Shown: positions 42,352 through 49,885 of the stretch, piece after piece
How positions within the stretch are numbered: the stretch's first letter is position 1
Layout of the letters: each line of letters starts with the position of its first letter
Source: HXMU1420-13 sp034669965
GTDB lineage: Bacteria > Bacteroidota > Rhodothermia > Balneolales > Balneolaceae
Assembly: GCA_034669965.1 (NCBI GenBank)
Contig: JAXMOK010000013.1
Location: 19,828-83,827 of the forward strand
Length of the DNA stretch: 64,000 nt
Direction: 5' to 3'
The notes under the pieces: generated by a model
The model's input: the letters and a program-made list of their open reading frames with translations, nothing else
Database searches by the model: none
What the model was told of the DNA's origin: nothing
Program-made: the position numbers and the translations under genes

Positions 42352-44892
42352 ATGAAAAGTCTCGTAATAGTAGAGTCTCCCACAAAGACTAAAACCATTT
42401 CAAAATACCTGCCAAAAGGGTATGAGGTAGATTCGTCGATGGGGCACATACGAGATTTACCTGCTTCGGCTAAAAATATTCCAGCCAAGTATAAAAAGGA
42501 ATCGTGGGCAACGTTGGGCATCAATCCGGATGATAGATATTACGCGATCTATGTAACCCCGCCGGATAAGAAGAAGATCGTATCTCGATTAAAAAAGAAA
42601 TTGAAAGAAGTGGATGAGTTGATTCTCGCAACGGATGAGGATCGCGAAGGTGAAGCTATTTCGTGGCATTTGCTTGAAGTACTAAAGCCGAAAGTGCCGG
42701 TTAAAAGAATGGTTTTCCGTGAGATTACGAAAGAAGCCGTTCAAAATGCACTAGAGAACACGCGCGACATCGACATGAATTTGGTGCATGCGCAAGAAAC
42801 GCGTAGAATTTTGGATCGTTTAGCCGGCTACACCGTTTCGCCGCTGTTGTGGAAGAAGATTTCTCCGGGCCTCTCGGCCGGACGTGTACAATCGGTTGCG
42901 GTTAATTTTTTGGTTGAACGTGAGCGCGAACGCATGAAGTTCAAAAGTGGTACCTACTACGATCTACAAGCAGCTCTGCAAAAAACCGGTGAAAACGACG
43001 AGTTTAAAGCTGATTTGAGCCATATAAATGATAAGCGTGTAGCCAGCGGTAAAGATTTTGATGAAAATACCGGAAAGCTTAAAAAGCCGGATTCTGTGGT
43101 GTTGTTGGATGAGAACACCGCCGGTAGCCTAGTGGATGATTTAAAGCAAGCTGAATGGTCGGTTACAAGTGTAGATGTTAGCACACAAAAGAGAAATCCG
43201 GCACCGCCTTTTATCACATCAACGCTGCAACAGGAAGCGAACCGTAAGTTTGGAATGAGTGCTCGCGATACGATGAGTGTTGCTCAGAAACTGTACGAGA
43301 AAGGTTTTATCACTTATATGCGTACCGATTCAACCCGACTATCCGGTCAGGCAATTGATGCAGCTCGCGATGGCATCGTTAAAATGTATGGCGAAGATTA
43401 CTTGTTCGAACGCGTTCGGAATTACAACACCAAAGGTAAGTCGGCACAAGAGGCGCATGAGGCCATTCGTCCATCCGGTTCTAAGTTTATTGTTCCTGAA
43501 AAATCTGGATTAAAAGATCGCGAGTTTAAGCTGTATGATTTAATCTGGAAGCGTACCATCGCCACACAAATGGCGGAAGCTGAACTTGAGTTCACAAACG
43601 TGACCATCACCGCAACAAACAACGGTACTTCGGCTGATTTCCGATCAAGTGGTAAAAAGATTCTTTTCGCCGGATTTTTTAGAGCCTATGTTGAAGGCAG
43701 CGACGATACCGAAGCGGCGCTCGAAAATCAGGAGAAGTTTTTACCTGCAATGTCAAAAGGCGATACCACCGATTTGCAGGATTTGAATTTCAGTTCGCAC
43801 GAAACTAAGCCCCCAGCTCGCTACACCGAGGCAACCTTGGTGAAAGCATTGGAACAAAGTGGAGTGGGTCGTCCATCAACCTATGCAGCGGTGATTTCTA
43901 CCATCCAATCAAGAAACTATTGCCGAGCTGAAGGCAAAGCGCTCGTTCCAACATTTACGGCATTTGCTGTAACCGCATTACTTAAAGAGCATTTCCCCGA
44001 TTTAGTGGATAGTGACTTTACTTCGAATTTAGAAGATAAACTGGATGGGGTAGCCAATGGCACCGAAGATCCGATAAAATATTTAGACGACTACTACAAA
44101 GGCGAAAATGGATTAAAAGCCAAAGTAGAAAGGCAGGAAGACAAAATTGATCCGCAAAAAGCCAAGTTATTGGATTTACCTTTAGAAGGGCTTGAGGGAA
44201 TTACCGTTGCGGTTGGGCGTTTCGGGCCTTACGCTAAAATGAAAAAAGGCGATGAAGAAGTTTCAACTTCGCTGCCACAGGATATGGATCCGAGTGACAT
44301 TACCCCTGAAAAGCTGGAAGAACTGATCAAGCTTTCCGAAGAACAAGACAAGCCGTTAGGAGTTCATCCCGAAGAAGGGTTGCCGGTATTTATGTTGAGC
44401 GGTAGATACGGACCGTATGTTCAATTGGGTGAGGTTACCGAAGAGAATAAAAAGCCAAAGCGTGTTTCTTTGTTGAAAGGAATGACGCCGGAGGATGTTG
44501 ATTTTAAACTGGCGCTGAAATTACTCGAGTTGCCAAGAACACTGGGAGAGCATCCAAGTGATGGAAAAGTTGTGAAAGCCGGTGTTGGTCGATTTGGTCC
44601 GTTTGTGGTTCATGATGGAAAGTTTAAATCTATCCCAAAAGGGGATGATGTACTTTCTATTGAACTGGATCGAGCGGTAGAATTATTGGCGATGAAAGCG
44701 GCCCCACGCAAAAGTTCTGAGTTGAAAGACTTAGGGAAACATCCTGAAACTGAGCAGGCAATTAAGGTGATGGATGGCCGATACGGCCCTTACATCAAGC
44801 ATGGGAAGAAAAACATCGGTTTGCCAAAAGGTACTGAACCGGAGAAGTTTACTCTCGACGATGCCGTTAAGTTGATTGCCGAAAAAGGTTAG
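42352..44892 (+). CDS. topA: DNA topoisomerase I
   Basis: An 846-residue type IA topoisomerase that relaxes negative supercoils. The TOPRIM domain begins KSLVIVESPTKTKTISKYL and has ATDEDREGEA. The active Tyr is residue 322 in GFITYMRTDSTR. From about 610 on there are four Topo-C repeats (VGRFGPYAKM, LSGRYGPYVQL, GVGRFGPFVVH and MDGRYGPYIKH) in place of Cys zinc fingers. ATG at 42352 is preferred over the TTG two codons upstream. Confidence 0.97.
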   Translation: MKSLVIVESPTKTKTISKYLPKGYEVDSSMGHIRDLPASAKNIPAKYKKESWATLGINPDDRYYAIYVTPPDKKKIVSRLKKKLKEVDELILATDEDREGEAISWHLLEVLKPKVPVKRMVFREITKEAVQNALENTRDIDMNLVHAQETRRILDRLAGYTVSPLLWKKISPGLSAGRVQSVAVNFLVERERERMKFKSGTYYDLQAALQKTGENDEFKADLSHINDKRVASGKDFDENTGKLKKPDSVVLLDENTAGSLVDDLKQAEWSVTSVDVSTQKRNPAPPFITSTLQQEANRKFGMSARDTMSVAQKLYEKGFITYMRTDSTRLSGQAIDAARDGIVKMYGEDYLFERVRNYNTKGKSAQEAHEAIRPSGSKFIVPEKSGLKDREFKLYDLIWKRTIATQMAEAELEFTNVTITATNNGTSADFRSSGKKILFAGFFRAYVEGSDDTEAALENQEKFLPAMSKGDTTDLQDLNFSSHETKPPARYTEATLVKALEQSGVGRPSTYAAVISTIQSRNYCRAEGKALVPTFTAFAVTALLKEHFPDLVDSDFTSNLEDKLDGVANGTEDPIKYLDDYYKGENGLKAKVERQEDKIDPQKAKLLDLPLEGLEGITVAVGRFGPYAKMKKGDEEVSTSLPQDMDPSDITPEKLEELIKLSEEQDKPLGVHPEEGLPVFMLSGRYGPYVQLGEVTEENKKPKRVSLLKGMTPEDVDFKLALKLLELPRTLGEHPSDGKVVKAGVGRFGPFVVHDGKFKSIPKGDDVLSIELDRAVELLAMKAAPRKSSELKDLGKHPETEQAIKVMDGRYGPYIKHGKKNIGLPKGTEPEKFTLDDAVKLIAEKG

Positions 44893-44955
44893 GTTGTTTG
44901 CCTCGTTTCTAGGAAGTATTTTAGCGAACGACTCACGATTTTTATACCATAAATC

Positions 44956-45522
44956 ATGCATAAGCGTAGCGACTTCCATTTTAAGTATCCGCCAAATATC
45001 TACGAGCTAGATTTAGCTACGATGGTGAATATGTTTAGGAGTCGAGGTGAACCCCGAAAAGCAGCTCCCGGTCAATATTTTGCATGTGCTTACTCACAGG
45101 AATTGCTGAAGGAAGCAAAGTGGTGGTTTGGATTGTATTTCTCTCAATCTACGTGGGATATGCTGCTCACTAAAGGCAGCGAAGGCTTTCCGATCACCAA
45201 TATAGAACTGAATGTACTTGGCCAAGTTTATATGGCTGAGGATGATGTTCCTCATCGCGAGTTTGTTGAAAAAAACGCTGGTGTTGCCGAGAAACTGGCC
45301 TATTTGATTGTAAATGATTTGCGTACTTTCGGTTTCTTATCTGAAGACGACAGTGGGTTTTTACGCATCACCCCTAGAGGGGAGAAAGCATTGCACGGTA
45401 TCGCCCGCCGCATGTACGAAAAACGATTTCTGCCCGAAATGCTATCCGACGAACCCCCGCCAGAATCACCGAGCATAGAGCAAGCCCAACGCCGCGACGA
45501 AGAACAAACGAGCTTGTTTTAG
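44956..45522 (+). CDS. Conserved hypothetical protein with possible winged-helix end
   Basis: A 188-residue soluble protein that I do not recognise. Residues about 75-160 look like helices followed by a short beta-hairpin (DLRTFGFLSEDDSGFLRITP), a shape seen in winged-helix domains. The tail is acidic and Pro-rich. It starts 63 nt after topA on the same strand and may be co-transcribed. A link to DNA topology is only suggested by position. Confidence 0.65.
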   Translation: MHKRSDFHFKYPPNIYELDLATMVNMFRSRGEPRKAAPGQYFACAYSQELLKEAKWWFGLYFSQSTWDMLLTKGSEGFPITNIELNVLGQVYMAEDDVPHREFVEKNAGVAEKLAYLIVNDLRTFGFLSEDDSGFLRITPRGEKALHGIARRMYEKRFLPEMLSDEPPPESPSIEQAQRRDEEQTSLF

Positions 45523-45537
45523 TTTTTTAAATAATTC

Positions 45538-45569
45538 ATGTAGTGCCAATTCATGAATTGGCACTACAT
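45538..45569. repeat. Perfect 32-bp palindrome between convergent genes
   Basis: The half-site ATGTAGTGCCAATTCA is followed at once by its exact reverse complement. As RNA it would form a 13-16 bp hairpin. It lies 15 nt past one stop codon and 10 nt past the other, so it could serve as a bidirectional terminator or be a dispersed palindromic repeat. Confidence 0.9.
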
Positions 45570-45579
45570 TTGGAAAAAC

Positions 45580-46734
45580 TCAGTCCGCGTAATTTCGAAT
45601 TGCATTGGCTACTACTTCCGGCACACGTTCATCAAATGGACTCGGGATAATGTGTTCTTCGTCCGGTTCTTCCACACAATCTGCAATAGCTTCTGCCGCT
45701 TTGATGTACATTTTGGTGGTTAGGTTGGATATTCTTGCATCAAGCGCGCCACGGAAAAGACCTGGGAAAGCCAACACATTATTGATCTGATTAGGGAAAT
45801 CGGACCGACCGGTGGCAACCACACGAGCTCCGGCTGCTTTAGCTTCATCCGGCATTATTTCAGGTGTTGGATTTGCCATCGCAAATATAATGGGCTCATC
45901 CCGCATGCTTTCGACCATCTCTTTGGTTAGTACGCCCGGCGCTGATACTCCGATAAACACATCGGCGTTTGAAACTGCTTCGGCTAAGCCTCCGGTTTGG
46001 TTCATCGAATTCGTGATTTTAGAAATCTCTTCTTTTACGGGATTTAGATCATCTCGGTCTTTGTGGATGATGCCCTTGCTGTCGCACATCATTACCTCTT
46101 TAACCCCAGCTTCGAATAACAAATAGGCAATGGAAACTCCGGCTGCACCGGCGCCGTTGATCACAACGCGTAGGTTTTCCAGCTTTCTTCCAGTTATTCT
46201 GCAAGCGTTAATCATCCCTGCTAAAGTAACAATGGCTGTTCCATGCTGGTCGTCATGAAAAACTGGAATATCAAGCTTTTCTTTTAGGCGACGTTCAATT
46301 TCGAAACAACGAGGAGCGGCAATATCCTCAAGATTAATCCCACCGAAAGTTGGTGCAATTAGCTCAACCGCTCGGATGATTTCCTCGGTGTCTTGCGAAC
46401 TAAGTACGATGGGCACGGCATCAACTTTTCCGAATTTCTTGAAGAGTACCGCCTTGCCTTCCATCACCGGTAAGCTGGCTTCGGGACCAATGTTGCCCAA
46501 ACCAAGAACGGCAGAGCCATCGCTAACTACGGCTACTAAATTGCCTTTTGCAGTTAAGTTATACGCTTCTGACGTGTCCTCGGCGATCACTTTGCAAGGT
46601 TCAGCTACACCAGGGGTGTAAGCTATGCTAAGATCATCTTTGGTGTTTAATTCGAATTTCGGCTCAACCGAAATTTTACCTCTATGTTTTCTGTGGGCTT
46701 CCATTGCTAAGGAAGCATAGTCTTTTGTTGACAT
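45580..46734 (-). CDS. NAD(P)-dependent malic enzyme, short form
   Basis: A 384-residue enzyme converting malate to pyruvate and CO2. It has IAYTPGVAEPCKVIAED, ILSSQD-type active site region, FEIERRLKEKLDIPVFHDDQ (metal and substrate binding) and the Rossmann motif VINGAGAAGVSIAYL. There is no C-terminal phosphotransacetylase-like domain, unlike the long MaeB form common in related bacteria. Annotation as malate dehydrogenase (oxaloacetate-decarboxylating) is the formal name. Confidence 0.93.
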   Translation of the reverse strand: MSTKDYASLAMEAHRKHRGKISVEPKFELNTKDDLSIAYTPGVAEPCKVIAEDTSEAYNLTAKGNLVAVVSDGSAVLGLGNIGPEASLPVMEGKAVLFKKFGKVDAVPIVLSSQDTEEIIRAVELIAPTFGGINLEDIAAPRCFEIERRLKEKLDIPVFHDDQHGTAIVTLAGMINACRITGRKLENLRVVINGAGAAGVSIAYLLFEAGVKEVMMCDSKGIIHKDRDDLNPVKEEISKITNSMNQTGGLAEAVSNADVFIGVSAPGVLTKEMVESMRDEPIIFAMANPTPEIMPDEAKAAGARVVATGRSDFPNQINNVLAFPGLFRGALDARISNLTTKMYIKAAEAIADCVEEPDEEHIIPSPFDERVPEVVANAIRNYAD

Positions 46735-46763
46735 GAATTGAGTTAGTGTGAGTTCATAAAAAA

Positions 46764-46790
46764 AGGCACAAAGTATATGACCTTGTGCCT
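46764..46790 (-). terminator. Terminator after the M1 peptidase gene
   Basis: An 8-bp stem, AGGCACAA pairing with TTGTGCCT, followed on the minus strand by seven or more T. It lies 21 nt after the peptidase stop. Confidence 0.85.
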
Positions 46791-46811
46791 GTAAAATGTT
46801 TGCAGGCTTTG

Positions 46812-48686
46812 TTAATCAAACAATCTCTGTACATCAAACATGTTGTTGCTCTTGTCGATGTCGGCTAGTCGATTGCTAGCATCGATAGTTATTGTTGAGA
46901 TTGAACGAGCCGCAGCCGGAATCTTAAACGAGTATGTTGGGTTTACCCACGCCCAGTCTTCGAGTACTGTGCGCTTCATGTCGTTTTCTGCTGGTTTTTC
47001 GCCGCGCATGATACGCAATGGGATATAAAACAACTCTGAAGTACCATCAGTGTATTCAACTACAACATCCAGCGGCATCGGCATTAACTCGATGCGTTCA
47101 AGTTCTACTACCGTTGAGTTTGCATCGCCAACAACGGCTTTTAACCCGTAATCGATGGTTTTGGTTGTATTAACAAAGTATTCGTGATACCAATCCAGTA
47201 CCATACCCGACTCTTTTTCCATCAAGCGAATAAAATCGAGATCGGTTGGATGCTTGAGTTTCCACTCCTGATGATATTTTTTGAAAGCTCGTCGGAACGT
47301 ATCATGGCCAAGAATGTAATCAAGCTGACCAAGGTACACGGCGCCTTTACTATATGCAGCTCGTCCGTACGCAAAATTTGTGTTGTAGTGATCGGCGTGG
47401 GTGCTCATAGGTTCTTCAACACCAGATTCAGCTAAACTGAAATACCCGCGATAAGATCCGGCATAAGGAAAGTCTGATCCGCGATTAAACAGGTGATCCA
47501 TTGTTTCTGCAGATGCATAACTGGTAAAGCCTTCGTCCATCCACTCATACAACGATTCGTTGGTTCCTAACACATTCTGATACCAACTGTGGTACATTTC
47601 GTGAACGCTAACGCCTACTAAACTACCTAGCGATCTAGCTCCGGTGATCAGCGTACCCATCGGATATTCCATTCCGCCATCGCCACCTTGAATGGTGGTG
47701 TATTGTGGATAAGGATACTCACCAAAATGTTTGTTGGCATACTCAAAAGCACCAACAACGTACTCAGGTAGTTGCTCCCAGTACTCACGGTATTTTGCAT
47801 TTTCTTCGGCTGATGCCTGCTGGCTAATCTCGTCAGCTTGATAGAAAAAGTGGAGCTTTGGTCCGTTAGGAACTTGCGCAGTGGTGTGAACGAAATCAGG
47901 ATCGGCACCCCAGAAAAAATCGAGCACATTATCTGCTTTAAAATGGTAAGTGATTTTATCGCCACGCCGACGTACTTCTTTGCCTTCATCCTGATAACCA
48001 TGCCCAACTTCATTTGGATTTTGAAGGATGCCGGTTGCACCAAGAACGTAATCTTTGTCGATGGAAATTTTCACATCAAAATCACCGAAAACCCCGTGAA
48101 ACTCTCGTCCGATATATGGGTTTGGGTGCCAGCCGCGGTAATCGTATTCCGCTAATTTCGGATACCACTGGCTCATAGAAAACTCAACACCTTCTGTATT
48201 TTGTTTACCTGAACGACGAACTTGCTCTGGAACCTGACTTTCGAATTCCATCTCAAAAGTAGATTTTTTACCAGGTTGAATTGGCTTTCTAAGTTCAACC
48301 ACAAGAATAGTTCCGTCCACTTCAAACTCTACATCGCGGCCATCTTGTTTAAGTGATTTTATATTATGGTACCCGATATCGTCATCTTCTAAATAGAGAA
48401 TGCGGTCGCGAACTCGTCCGTCAGGGTCCTTGATGGTTCTGGAACGAACATCCATCATGCTGCCCGGCTGAAACGCATTGAAATACAAGTGATAGTACAC
48501 GCGATCGAGTACATCGGGAGAGTTATTGGTGTACTCAATTTTTTGAGTTCCGGTAAAACGATGTGTTTCAACATCAACATCAATTACCATGGTGTAGTCT
48601 ACATGTTGCTGCCAATATGGATGTTGTTGGGCAAAGGCAGTGGATGAAATCAATCCGACTACAATAAATAAGAACAGTTTTTTCAT
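46812..48686 (-). CDS. Exported M1-family metallopeptidase
   Basis: A 624-residue protein with a signal peptide (MKKLFLFIVVGLISSTAFAQ). The N-terminal beta domain is followed by the peptidase domain with substrate motif GGMEYPMGTLI (a GAMEN variant), the zinc site VHEMYHSWYQN, and the third ligand Glu in WMDEGFTSYA. The usual large C-terminal helical domain is short. It is an aminopeptidase-like enzyme acting in the periplasm or outside. Confidence 0.92.
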   Translation of the reverse strand: MKKLFLFIVVGLISSTAFAQQHPYWQQHVDYTMVIDVDVETHRFTGTQKIEYTNNSPDVLDRVYYHLYFNAFQPGSMMDVRSRTIKDPDGRVRDRILYLEDDDIGYHNIKSLKQDGRDVEFEVDGTILVVELRKPIQPGKKSTFEMEFESQVPEQVRRSGKQNTEGVEFSMSQWYPKLAEYDYRGWHPNPYIGREFHGVFGDFDVKISIDKDYVLGATGILQNPNEVGHGYQDEGKEVRRRGDKITYHFKADNVLDFFWGADPDFVHTTAQVPNGPKLHFFYQADEISQQASAEENAKYREYWEQLPEYVVGAFEYANKHFGEYPYPQYTTIQGGDGGMEYPMGTLITGARSLGSLVGVSVHEMYHSWYQNVLGTNESLYEWMDEGFTSYASAETMDHLFNRGSDFPYAGSYRGYFSLAESGVEEPMSTHADHYNTNFAYGRAAYSKGAVYLGQLDYILGHDTFRRAFKKYHQEWKLKHPTDLDFIRLMEKESGMVLDWYHEYFVNTTKTIDYGLKAVVGDANSTVVELERIELMPMPLDVVVEYTDGTSELFYIPLRIMRGEKPAENDMKRTVLEDWAWVNPTYSFKIPAAARSISTITIDASNRLADIDKSNNMFDVQRLFD

Positions 48687-48800
48687 AATTAATAAACCGC
48701 GAATAACTCGAAGATTCGCAATGATTAGGTTAATGGTTTAGTTCAAAATAACGCTTTCAAAAGTATCAGTAGACTTCCTTAATGATTATTTACGAATGAT

Positions 48801-48846
48801 TTTTACCACAGAGAGCTTCATGCCCTACGGGCACCTTGTGGTAAAA
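48801..48846 (-). terminator. Hairpin after recR, repeat-derived
   Basis: TTTTACCACA pairs with TGTGGTAAAA, and an inner TGCCC/GGGCA stem caps it. The sequence resembles the widespread CTCTGTGGTAA type repeat. It lies at the end of the dnaX-ybaB-recR run and probably ends transcription. Confidence 0.6.
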
Positions 48847-48847
48847 C

Positions 48848-49450
48848 TTAAAACGCACTTCGGCTAGTGAAGGCGCGGCTTAAGGTGGCTTCATCAATAA
48901 ATTCGAGCTCGGTTCCCATCGGAATACCATAAGCGATACGCGTTACTTTTACCTCGTAAGGAGTAAGTAGTTTGTTTATGTAATAGGATGTCGCCTCGCC
49001 TTCCGCATCAGGATTTAGAGCAAGAATCACTTCGTTGATATGTTCATCGCCACCAACGCGTTTTAATAGATCCTGAATTTTAAGCTGATCGGGACCCACA
49101 TTATCCATCGGCGAAATAACGCCACCAAGCACATGGTACCGCCCGCGAAACTCGTTCGTTTTCTCGATGATGTACACGTCGTTGAATTCCTCAACCACAC
49201 ATATTTGCCCGTTTTCGCGCTTCTGATTGTCGCAAATATTACAAGGATCAGCATCCGAAACGTTGCCACAGGTAGAGCAGCGAATCACTTTTTGCTTCAG
49301 GTCGATGATAGCATTAGCCAGTTTGAGGGCATACTCATCATTTTGTTTAAGTAAATGAATAGCTATGCGCTGAGCCGATTTCCTGCCCGTTCCGGGGAGT
49401 TTCGATAATTGCTCAATAGCCCGTTCTAAATATTCTGAGGTAAGCTGCAT
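48848..49450 (-). CDS. recR: Recombination mediator protein RecR
   Basis: A 200-residue protein of the RecFOR pathway that helps load RecA at gaps. The helix-hairpin-helix (LSKLPGTGRKSAQRIAIHL), the C4 zinc finger CSTCGNVSDADPCNIC, and the TOPRIM region with VVEEFNDVYIIEKT and ALNPDAEGEATSYY are intact. It is the last gene of the conserved dnaX-ybaB-recR order. A 79-nt spacer with an inverted repeat separates it from ybaB. Confidence 0.96.
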   Translation of the reverse strand: MQLTSEYLERAIEQLSKLPGTGRKSAQRIAIHLLKQNDEYALKLANAIIDLKQKVIRCSTCGNVSDADPCNICDNQKRENGQICVVEEFNDVYIIEKTNEFRGRYHVLGGVISPMDNVGPDQLKIQDLLKRVGGDEHINEVILALNPDAEGEATSYYINKLLTPYEVKVTRIAYGIPMGTELEFIDEATLSRAFTSRSAF

Positions 49451-49454
49451 TGAA

Positions 49455-49520
49455 AATGTTAAGCGTTAAATGCTGAATGTTAAATGAATTGCGCCCATTT
49501 AACATTCAACACTTAACATT
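49455..49520. repeat. AT-rich inverted repeat between ybaB and recR
   Basis: Outer arms AATGTTAAG and CTTAACATT, and inner arms TGAATGTTAAATG and CATTTAACATTCA, form a long imperfect hairpin around GCGC. It lies 9 nt past the ybaB stop, within the operon. Its composition recalls the TTCAATG-type repeats elsewhere in the window. Confidence 0.75.
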
Positions 49521-49529
49521 TATAATTGA

Positions 49530-49871
49530 TTAAAGTCCAAACTTGGATGGGTCCATGCCGGGAATGCCGCCGGGCATCATGCCTTTGTAGGCGTCCTGCA
49601 TTTTTTTCTGGGCTTCTTGCTCGGCAAGCTCCATGGCTTTATTTACGCCGGCTACTACTAAATCTTCGAGTATTTCTTTGTCGTTTGGATCAACAACATC
49701 TTGGTCGATTTTGATAGAAAGCACTTTTCGTAAGCCATTGGCTTTTACTTTCACCATTCCGCCGCCGGCTTCGGCTTCTACTTCGATATCGCCAAGCTGA
49801 GCTTGTGTTTCCTTAACTTTACTTTGCATTTCCTGAATTTTGCCGAACATATCGGCCATGTTAAAATCCAT
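49530..49871 (-). CDS. YbaB/EbfC-family nucleoid-associated protein
   Basis: A 113-residue DNA-binding protein. It shows an N-terminal coiled helix (MFGKIQEMQSKVKETQAQL), the strand VEAEAGGGMVKVKANGL, VLSIKIDQDVVD and the C-terminal helix. The end, GMMPGGIPGMDPSKFGL, is Gly/Met/Pro-rich as in many family members. Its place between dnaX and recR is conserved across bacteria. Confidence 0.94.
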   Translation of the reverse strand: MDFNMADMFGKIQEMQSKVKETQAQLGDIEVEAEAGGGMVKVKANGLRKVLSIKIDQDVVDPNDKEILEDLVVAGVNKAMELAEQEAQKKMQDAYKGMMPGGIPGMDPSKFGL

Positions 49872-49885
49872 GATGTGTCCTTTTA

